Source of the DNA: a candidate division WOR-1 bacterium RIFOXYB2_FULL_48_7
Lineage (GTDB): Bacteria > Margulisbacteria > WOR-1 > O2-12-FULL-45-9 > XYB2-FULL-48-7
Direction of reading: 5' to 3'
NCBI GenBank assembly: GCA_001771615.1
Contig: MEUF01000078.1
Location: forward strand, 1 to 5,266
Length of the DNA: 5,266 nucleotides
Part shown: positions 1 to 4,457 of the stretch, one piece after another
Layout of the letters: the number at the start of each line of letters is the position of its first letter
Position numbering within the stretch: the first letter of the stretch is position 1
The notes under the pieces: generated by a model
Told to the model about the DNA's origin: nothing
The model's input: the letters and a program-made list of their open reading frames with translations, nothing else
The model's database searches: none
Made by a program: the position numbers and the translations under genes

Positions 1-1245
1 ATAATATTTCTTATCAGAAGGAAGGTATTCCTGTGCGACATAGCCTCCCTGATAATCATGGGCATACTTATAGCCTTGCCCTTTACCCCGTTTTTTCTCC
101 GCTTCATAAACGGCATTTTTTAAATGGTTCGGGACCGGCAGGGTGGGGGTTTCTTTGACGTCCTTTAAGGCCGCCTCGATACCCAGGTAAGCGGCATTGC
201 TCTTGGGCGCGGCAGCGACGTAAACTACCGCCTGCGCCAACGGGATTCGCGCCTCCGGCAGCCCGACAAATTCGGCTACTTGCATGGCCGAGTTGGCGAC
301 TACCAGCGCCAAGGGATCGGCATTGCCGACATCTTCTGCGGCGCAAATGACAATGCGCCGGGCAATAAAGCGGGGATCTTCGCCGGCATAAATCATTTTG
401 GCCAGGTAATAAAGTGCGGCGTCCGGGTCGGAGCCGCGCATTGATTTTATAAAAGCGGAGATGGTGTCGTAGTGTTGATCGCCTTTTTTATCGTAAGCAA
501 TGGCTTTTTTTTGGATGCTTTCTTCGGCGGTTTTCAGATTGAAAATTTTATAGCCTTTTTTGTCTTTCGGGGTAGAGAGTACCCCAAGCTCCAAGGCCGA
601 AAGGGCCCGCCTGGCGTCACCATCGGCCAATTTGGCCAGGTGGTTGATCGCTTCATCGCTGATCTTTATCTTTTCTTTGCCCAGGCCCCGTTCCTTGTCC
701 TGGAGGGCTCGATCGATAATGACTAATAAGTCATCGCTGGTCAATGGTTTCAGTTCAAAAATCTGGGAGCGGGAAACCAGCGCCGAATTGACATAAAAAA
801 ACGGGTTTTCAGTTGTCGCACCAATCAAAATTAAATTCCCTTCCTCAACATCGGGCAATAAAGAATCTTGCTGTAATTTGTTGAAACGATGAATCTCGTC
901 GAGAAAGAGAATTGTCTTGCTCTGATTTAATCTTATTCGTTGCTTGGCTTGTTTGCTGGCGGAGCGAATATCGTCAACCGAGGCTGTCGCCGCGTTAAGC
1001 CACTCAAAATGGCCTTTGGTTGAATTGGCAATGACCCTGGCAATAACTGTTTTGCCGGTGCCCGGCGGGCCATACAAGATGATGGAGCTGATTTTATCGG
1101 TTTCGATCAACCGGCGCAGGAGCTTGCCCTGGCCAAGGATCTCTGCCTGCCCGACAATTTCCTCAAGTGTCCGTGGTGCCATACGAAAGGCCAGCGGGGC
1201 ATTTTTACCCAGATATTCCTTGGCCTTGGCCTCAAAAAGATCCAT
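1..1245 (-). CDS. rarA: Replication-associated recombination protein A, AAA+ ATPase (3' end cut off)
   Basis: This is the RarA/MgsA/WRNIP1-type AAA+ ATPase of the clamp-loader clade, which in known bacteria acts in the cytoplasm at stalled or gapped replication forks. All 415 codons visible from the ATG are open. In order: N-terminal MDLFE; the APLAFRM and TLEEIVGQ stretch (residues 16-33); Walker A GPPGTGKT (59-66); Walker B FLDEIHRF (114-121); sensor 1 GATTENP (142-148); arginine-finger SR (158-159); sensor 2 GDARRAL (209-215). The C-terminal tetramerisation domain follows, with AAEDVGNADP (302-311) and the tail HDYQGGYVAQEYLP (396-409). Family members are usually about 430-450 residues, so only some 15-30 residues are missing beyond the left edge. 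The ATG at 1245 is chosen because MDLF is the usual family N-terminus. No Shine-Dalgarno precedes it, and a -10 box lies 7 nt upstream, so the mRNA is probably leaderless. An A8 run lies at codons 245-247. The identification is secure. Confidence 0.96.
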   Translation of the reverse strand, partial: MDLFEAKAKEYLGKNAPLAFRMAPRTLEEIVGQAEILGQGKLLRRLIETDKISSIILYGPPGTGKTVIARVIANSTKGHFEWLNAATASVDDIRSASKQAKQRIRLNQSKTILFLDEIHRFNKLQQDSLLPDVEEGNLILIGATTENPFFYVNSALVSRSQIFELKPLTSDDLLVIIDRALQDKERGLGKEKIKISDEAINHLAKLADGDARRALSALELGVLSTPKDKKGYKIFNLKTAEESIQKKAIAYDKKGDQHYDTISAFIKSMRGSDPDAALYYLAKMIYAGEDPRFIARRIVICAAEDVGNADPLALVVANSAMQVAEFVGLPEARIPLAQAVVYVAAAPKSNAAYLGIEAALKDVKETPTLPVPNHLKNAVYEAEKKRGKGQGYKYAHDYQGGYVAQEYLPSDKKYY

Positions 1246-1252
1246 TGATAAA

Positions 1253-1262
1253 ATTATAACAT
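1253..1262 (-). promoter_or_regulatory. Extended -10 promoter of rarA, probably leaderless
   Basis: Read on the minus strand, the sequence is ATGTTATAAT: a perfect TATAAT (1258 to 1253) preceded by TGT, the extended -10 (TGn) motif. No good -35 is seen at 17 bp spacing, which fits an extended -10 promoter. With the usual 6-7 nt from box to start, transcription would begin at about 1245-1247, at the A of the rarA ATG (1245). This implies a leaderless or nearly leaderless mRNA. Motif seen; start site inferred. Confidence 0.62.
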
Positions 1263-1279
1263 GCAGTTGGCTGCGCTCA

Positions 1280-1288
1280 TGCTATAAT
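1280..1288 (+). promoter_or_regulatory. Extended -10 promoter of hpt
   Basis: TGCTATAAT is a perfect TATAAT (1283-1288) with the TGn extension (1280-1282). The hexamer at 17 bp spacing (1260-1265, CATGCA) is a poor -35, so the extended -10 likely carries recognition. Expected transcription start is about 1295, leaving a leader of about 20 nt before the hpt ATG. Its upstream contacts would overlap those of the rarA promoter, so the two probably compete for polymerase. Confidence 0.6.
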
Positions 1289-1296
1289 CCGCTCGC

Positions 1297-1310
1297 GAGG
1301 GGGTAAAGGT
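1297..1310 (+). promoter_or_regulatory. Ribosome binding region of hpt
   Basis: Two purine-rich stretches precede the ATG at 1315: GAGGGGG (1297-1303, 11 nt away) and AAAGGT (1305-1310, 4 nt away). Neither has ideal sequence and spacing together, so initiation may be only moderately strong. They support the ATG at 1315 as the start. Confidence 0.45.
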
Positions 1311-1314
1311 AGTT

Positions 1315-1836
1315 ATGAGCAGCCAGGGACAGGTCTTATATACACGTCAGCAGATTGAACAGCGGATTGGCGAGCTGGCCGCAAAGATCAATGATGATTA
1401 TGCCGGCCGGCAGCTGGTGGTTGTCTGTGTACTCAAAGGGGCGGTAATCTTTTTTTCCGAGCTGGTCAGGCAACTGAATTTGGAGATGCTCTGGGATTTT
1501 CTTGAAGTGTCCAGTTACCGGTCCGGCACCGAATCGTCGGGAAAGGTTATTTTGGTCAAAGATCTTGAATTGGATATAAAAGGTAAAGATGTGCTGATCG
1601 TTGAAGATATTGTTGATACCGGTTTGACGATGGACTACACCAAAAAATTGCTTGCTTTGCGGCAACCGCTTTCAATCAGGATTGCCGCCTTATTGGATAA
1701 GCCGGTGCGACGTAAGGTTGATCTTCCGGTCGATTATGCCGGTTTTACCGTCCCGGATAAGTTTATTGTTGGTTATGGCCTGGACCATAATCAACAATTC
1801 CGGTCGCTGCCGAATTTAATGGAGTTAAAATCATGA
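1315..1836 (+). CDS. hpt: Hypoxanthine phosphoribosyltransferase
   Basis: A cytoplasmic purine-salvage enzyme that joins hypoxanthine (often also guanine) to PRPP, giving IMP (or GMP) and PPi. The 173 residues match the usual bacterial length of about 175-185. Family marks in order: LKGA (40-43), part of the cis-peptide PPi-binding loop; the flexible catalytic loop around SSYRSGTESSG (66-76); the PRPP-binding signature VEDIVDTGLT (96-105) with acidic E97/D98 and the likely general base D101; LDKP (127-130), whose lysine contacts the 6-oxo group of the base; and VPDKFIVGYGLD (146-157) with the base-stacking aromatic and the C-terminal Asp. Its stop overlaps the next gene's start by 4 nt (ATGA), so the two are co-transcribed and probably translationally coupled. 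It would take up the hypoxanthine released by that neighbour. Xanthine or guanine preference cannot be excluded. Confidence 0.96.
   Translation: MSSQGQVLYTRQQIEQRIGELAAKINDDYAGRQLVVVCVLKGAVIFFSELVRQLNLEMLWDFLEVSSYRSGTESSGKVILVKDLELDIKGKDVLIVEDIVDTGLTMDYTKKLLALRQPLSIRIAALLDKPVRRKVDLPVDYAGFTVPDKFIVGYGLDHNQQFRSLPNLMELKS
1821..1824 (+). promoter_or_regulatory. Shine-Dalgarno of the phosphorylase gene, inside hpt
   Basis: GGAG lies 8 nt before the ATG at 1833, inside the last codons of hpt. With the 4-nt ATGA overlap (1833-1836) it gives the phosphorylase gene both its own ribosome site and coupling to hpt translation, and it fixes the ATG at 1833 as the start. Confidence 0.6.
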
Positions 1837-2546
1837 TTGGCATAATTGGCGGCAGCGGACTGGAAACCTTTCCATTTTCCGGACAGGTCGAAGAATTATT
1901 GATAACCACGCCGTTTGGCAAGGTTACGGCCAAACAGAGCGGCAACCTGGCTTTTATTTCCCGCCATGGGGAAGCTCATCAAATAGCGCCTCATCAGGTC
2001 AATTTCCGGGCCAATATCTGGGCGCTAGGCCAACTTCAGGTGACAGGCATTATTGCTACAGCCGCTGTCGGGGCACTTAATATGTCTTATAAGCCTGGCG
2101 AGCTAATTATTCTGGATGATTTTATCGATCTAACCAGGCAGCGCCCTTTATCTTTTTATAGCCACGGGGCAGTGGTGCACACCGATATGGGTCAGCCGTT
2201 TGATCGTGAATTGAATCAACGCCTCTCGCGGGTAATTCAATCCGAAACAGGTCAATCTCCGCCAGCCGCTGTTTATGTGGCCGTTGAGGGGCCGCGCTTT
2301 GAAACCAGGGCGGAAATTAAGTATATGAATATGATCGGTGGGTCGGTTGTTGGCATGACAATTGTGCCGGAAGTTGTCCTGGCAAAGGAAAAATCGCTCC
2401 CCTATGCCGTGATCGGGTTGGTGACCAACTACGCTTGCGGCGTAATTGAGCAGCCGGTCAGTAACGAGGCAGTTCAGGCAACGATGCGCCACAATCAGGA
2501 GCGATTAGCCAGGCTTATAACCGCGGCAGCGACTGACCAATCTTAA
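1833..2546 (+). CDS. mtnP: MTAP/PNP-family nucleoside phosphorylase, probably S-methyl-5'-thioinosine phosphorylase
   Basis: A member of the trimeric MTAP/PNP family (nucleoside phosphorylase family 2), which cleaves a purine nucleoside with phosphate into free base and sugar 1-phosphate. Visible marks: phosphate loop GGSGL (6-10); RHG with H49 (44-49); HQVNFRANIWAL (54-65); TAAVGAL (76-82); EGPRFETRAE (152-161); GMTIVPEVVLAKE (174-186). At 237 residues it is compact, close to bacterial methylthioinosine phosphorylase and lacking the C-terminal extension of longer MTAPs. In adenine-specific MTAP the base loop reads DYDCW; here it reads NYACG (199-203). The first Asp is replaced by Asn (N199) and the second by Ala (A201), resembling the Asn/Ala pattern I recall for Pseudomonas methylthioinosine phosphorylase. 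This predicts a 6-oxopurine substrate. The adjacent hpt and the nearby deaminase agree. The family is certain; the substrate is inferred, and inosine, deoxyinosine or guanosine remain possible. The symbol is the family name; a phosphorylase limited to methylthioinosine might be named otherwise. Confidence 0.9.
   Translation: MIGIIGGSGLETFPFSGQVEELLITTPFGKVTAKQSGNLAFISRHGEAHQIAPHQVNFRANIWALGQLQVTGIIATAAVGALNMSYKPGELIILDDFIDLTRQRPLSFYSHGAVVHTDMGQPFDRELNQRLSRVIQSETGQSPPAAVYVAVEGPRFETRAEIKYMNMIGGSVVGMTIVPEVVLAKEKSLPYAVIGLVTNYACGVIEQPVSNEAVQATMRHNQERLARLITAAATDQS
2515..2546. other. 32-nt tail-to-tail overlap of convergent genes
   Basis: The last ten codons and stop of the plus-strand phosphorylase gene share DNA with the last ten codons and stop of the minus-strand mtaD. 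The stops are TAA at 2544-2546 (plus) and TAA at 2517-2515 (minus). There is no room for a terminator between the genes, so each transcript must run antisense into the other. Confidence 0.9.
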
Positions 2547-3828
2547 CCGCCAATTCCCTGGCTTTAGTCAGCACCTCTGTCTCATCAATGGTAATTAGCC
2601 GTCGGTCTTTCATGATAACTTTTCCATTGATGATGACGGTTGAAACATCGCTCCCGCCAGCGCTATAGACCAAATGTGAATACGGATTATATAGCGGTGT
2701 CAGGTGGGCGGTATTCAAATTAAGCAGAATAATGTCCGCTTTGTTGCCTATTATTAAGCTTCCCAGATCGGGGCGGAGCAGGACCTTGGCCGCCTGGGTT
2801 GTGGCCAAACCAAGGGCGGTTTTGGCATTAATGGCCAGAGGATCGTGCTTGATAGCTTTATGCAATTTGGCAACAACATCCATTTCATCAAACAGATCAA
2901 GGTTGTTATTGGAGGCTGCGCCATCGGTCCCTAACCCGATGGTCACGCCCGCTTGTAATAATTCGACAATTGGTGCATTGCCGGAGGCCAGTTTCATATT
3001 GCTTTCCCCGCAGTGGCAGACTTTAACTTGGTGATGAGCAAGCAGTTTGATTTCTTCGGTTGTTAAATGGACGCAATGGACCGCACTCAGGCGCCGGCAG
3101 AGCAGGCCAAGTTTTTCCAGGTACACAACCGGGGTCAGGCCGGTTTGCAGCCGAAGATTGGCTACCTCCTCGGCCGTTTCGGCCACATGCATATTTAGCG
3201 GAAGGTTTAATTGATCGGCTAAGGCCTTAGCTTTGAGCAAATTTTCCCGGTTACAAGTATATGGGGCGTGAGGGGCAATTACCGGGGTAATCAAAGGATC
3301 GGCTCGGTAGTGGTTCGCAAAAGCCCGGACATAATTTAGCGTCTCTTCGGCGCTCTTACAGCTGGGAGTGGGAAAATCCATGATAGCTTCGCCTAGCCAG
3401 GCCCGGATGCCGAATTGCCGGCAGATTTCGGCGGTTTCGGCGCTGAAAAAGTACATATCGAGAAAAGAGGTGGTACCGGACTTAATCATCTCCAGGATAG
3501 CCAAAGCTGCCCCAATGCGGACAAACTCCGGCGAGACAAACTTTTTTTCCAGCGGGAAAATCACCTTATGCCACCAGATATCGAGCGGCAGATCGTCGGC
3601 CGCTCCGCGCAAGAGAGTCATGGCCGCATGAGTATGGGTGTTGATCAAACCGGGCATGACCAGCTGGCCGCTGGCGTCAATAATTTGGGCGGCCTTGGTT
3701 TGCGAAGCAGCGGAAATTTCGCTTATTTGGCCCTGATTGATAACAATGTCGCCTTGCGGCAGGACGGTAAAATTATCATCCAGTGTTAAGATCAGGCCGT
3801 TCTTGATTAAAAGGTCAGCCTGGCTCAT
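2515..3828 (-). CDS. mtaD: 5-methylthioadenosine/S-adenosylhomocysteine deaminase
   Basis: A cytoplasmic amidohydrolase-superfamily enzyme that removes the 6-amino group of methylthioadenosine, S-adenosylhomocysteine or 5'-deoxyadenosine, giving the inosine analogue and ammonia. The 437 residues fit the family (about 430-440). Marks in order: N-terminal beta-sandwich strands (1-55); metal-binding THTH (64-67, H65 and H67) in MPGLINTHTHAAMTLLRG; PHAPYTC (186-192); third metal histidine H214 with catalytic E217 in HVAETAEE; AVHCVHL (249-255); SNMKLASG (276-283); metal-binding D302 in LGTDGAASNNNLDLFDEM. The C-terminal strands GNKADIILL and VIINGKVIM rebuild the sandwich. The run HCGESN (272-277) has Gly where relatives usually have Pro. 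It follows the JAMM gene with no gap (TAA then ATG) and lacks its own Shine-Dalgarno, so translation probably depends on reinitiation. It would feed the oppositely oriented phosphorylase. Exact substrate preference cannot be read from the sequence; a related nucleoside or guanine deaminase is less likely. Confidence 0.93.
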   Translation of the reverse strand: MSQADLLIKNGLILTLDDNFTVLPQGDIVINQGQISEISAASQTKAAQIIDASGQLVMPGLINTHTHAAMTLLRGAADDLPLDIWWHKVIFPLEKKFVSPEFVRIGAALAILEMIKSGTTSFLDMYFFSAETAEICRQFGIRAWLGEAIMDFPTPSCKSAEETLNYVRAFANHYRADPLITPVIAPHAPYTCNRENLLKAKALADQLNLPLNMHVAETAEEVANLRLQTGLTPVVYLEKLGLLCRRLSAVHCVHLTTEEIKLLAHHQVKVCHCGESNMKLASGNAPIVELLQAGVTIGLGTDGAASNNNLDLFDEMDVVAKLHKAIKHDPLAINAKTALGLATTQAAKVLLRPDLGSLIIGNKADIILLNLNTAHLTPLYNPYSHLVYSAGGSDVSTVIINGKVIMKDRRLITIDETEVLTKARELAVKIGQSLPRL

Positions 3829-3831
3829 TTA
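3826..3831 (-). promoter_or_regulatory. Zero-gap stop/start junction TAAATG
   Basis: On the minus strand the stop TAA of the JAMM gene (3831-3829) is followed directly by the ATG of mtaD (3828-3826). The preceding 20 bases contain no GGAG- or AGGA-like site. This suggests mtaD is translated mainly by ribosomes that have just finished the JAMM gene, which would tie the two protein levels together. Confidence 0.55.
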
Positions 3832-4407
3832 AGCAAATGTGCTAAACGATGAAGAATCCCAGTGTGTGGCATCAAGCTTGGGATATTGCGGCTGGTGGCC
3901 GGTGATAATTTCGTCAATCATGTCAGCCAGCCGGTCCAATTGTTGTTGAGAGGCGCTTTGTGAGAGTTTGGGCTGGCCTGTGTGGATGTCGATGACGGTG
4001 GCGCCGTAATCACTCATAATTTTTATGTTTTCAGAATAGATTTTACCTTGCTCGGCCCGCCAGGCAAAAAATTCCGGATTATAGCGGTCTTGTAAGCCAA
4101 TGATAAAAAGATATTTCTGGTTATGTGACAGGTCCTGGGCGGAAGGATAGGGAGTGCCGCGCGGGTGGGTGTGATAAACGCCGAGATATTCCAGGTTGTG
4201 TTTGACCAGAAAATGATAGGCAGTTTCAATGTCTTCCGGGGTCAGGGCAAAAGTTTCAGTCCGATCATATAAGTGCTTGTTGGGAATGGGCAGGACACCC
4301 AGGATTGTGTTGTCTCTCCCCCCCAAAATCCCGCCTGTCTCCTGCGGGTAACAGGCTTGGGCTTGCTGCATAATAATGTTATATTGCCGCTCGGTAATAA
4401 TAAACAT
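3829..4407 (-). CDS. JAMM/MPN+ family zinc metallopeptidase (Mec-like, M67)
   Basis: A predicted cytoplasmic Zn isopeptidase-type enzyme. The complete JAMM motif is present: upstream glutamate E23 in PQETGGILGG (21-30), then HTHPRGTPYPSAQD with H79-x-H81-x7-S89-x2-D92, so it should be catalytically active. The MPN fold occupies about residues 1-135. A C-terminal stretch follows, with a likely helix (about 153-169) and a Ser/Phe-rich end (SSSFSTFA, 185-192). Known bacterial relatives include Mec of Mycobacterium, which releases cysteine from the sulfur carrier CysO; others act on ubiquitin-like or unknown substrates. No ubiquitin-like carrier or E1 gene is in this window, so the substrate is unknown. 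I chose the ATG at 4407 (192 residues). The in-frame TTG at 4416 would add only three residues and lies inside the -10 box. It forms an operon with mtaD (zero gap). The family is secure; the role is open. Confidence 0.87.
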   Translation of the reverse strand: MFIITERQYNIIMQQAQACYPQETGGILGGRDNTILGVLPIPNKHLYDRTETFALTPEDIETAYHFLVKHNLEYLGVYHTHPRGTPYPSAQDLSHNQKYLFIIGLQDRYNPEFFAWRAEQGKIYSENIKIMSDYGATVIDIHTGQPKLSQSASQQQLDRLADMIDEIITGHQPQYPKLDATHWDSSSFSTFA

Positions 4408-4415
4408 TGCTAGCA

Positions 4416-4425
4416 ATTATAACAT
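4416..4425 (-). promoter_or_regulatory. Extended -10 promoter of the JAMM-mtaD operon, probably leaderless
   Basis: On the minus strand this reads ATGTTATAAT, identical to the rarA promoter element: perfect TATAAT (4421 to 4416) with a TGT extension. The -35 position is poor (CTATCG). Expected start is about 4409, two bases before the ATG at 4407, so the mRNA would be nearly leaderless; no Shine-Dalgarno precedes this ATG. Confidence 0.62.
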
Positions 4426-4435
4426 AGATTATAAT
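4416..4435. repeat. Perfect 7-bp inverted repeat formed by back-to-back -10 boxes
   Basis: ATTATAA (4416-4422) and TTATAAT (4429-4435) are perfect inverted repeats around a 6-nt spacer CATAGA. Each arm holds the -10 box of one divergent promoter. The AT-rich symmetry makes this an easily melted region shared by both promoters. A separate operator role is possible but not shown. Confidence 0.6.
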
Positions 4436-4443
4436 CGGCGATA

Positions 4444-4452
4444 GAAAGGGGG
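4444..4452 (+). promoter_or_regulatory. Ribosome binding site of hppA
   Basis: GAAAGGGGG ends 5 nt before the ATG at 4458. It is purine-rich and well placed, and it supports this ATG over any downstream start. Confidence 0.55.
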
Positions 4453-4457
4453 CGATC

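Larger units (their letters stand above)
1253..1288. repeat. Imperfect inverted repeat spanning the rarA/hpt promoters
   Basis: The left arm ATTATAACATG (1253-1263) and right arm CATGCTATAAT (1278-1288) match as inverted repeats at 10 of 11 positions, with a 14-nt spacer. The arms contain the two divergent extended -10 boxes but also match beyond them, through the CATG at the inner ends. The symmetry may simply reflect two similar promoters, or it may be an operator for both. No factor can be named. Confidence 0.5.
4407..4435 (+). promoter_or_regulatory. Promoter of hppA (-35 TTGCTA, -10 TATAAT)
   Basis: TTGCTA (4407-4412) matches TTGACA at 4 of 6 positions, and a perfect TATAAT (4430-4435) follows after an ideal 17-bp spacer. 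Expected start is about 4442, giving a 16-nt leader. The -35 box starts at the first base pair of the JAMM gene's ATG, and the spacer contains that gene's entire -10 box, so both promoters cannot be occupied at once. Confidence 0.7.

Noticed and set aside
1263..1274. GCAG-TTGG-CTGC mini-hairpin as an RNA regulatory element
   Set aside because: The 4-bp stem lies upstream of both predicted transcription starts, so it would not be in either mRNA.
944..1306. Plus-strand open frame of 120 codons opposite the start of rarA, running into the hpt leader
   Set aside because: It is antisense to the Walker A region of rarA, has no family resemblance and ends in the promoter region.
2549..2565. Possible terminator: GCCA-attccc-TGGC followed by TTT
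   Set aside because: The stem is only 4 bp with a three-T tail and lies inside mtaD coding sequence. Too weak to call.
3415..3789. Plus-strand open frame of 124 codons opposite mtaD
   Set aside because: It is the antisense shadow of a clearly conserved amidohydrolase, with no recognisable domain and no promoter or ribosome site of its own.
4408..4416. TTG at 4416 as the start of the JAMM gene, adding Leu-Ala-type residues before MFIITE
   Set aside because: It lies inside the TATAAT box and upstream of the likely transcription start, adds only three residues and has no ribosome site. The ATG at 4407 fits better.
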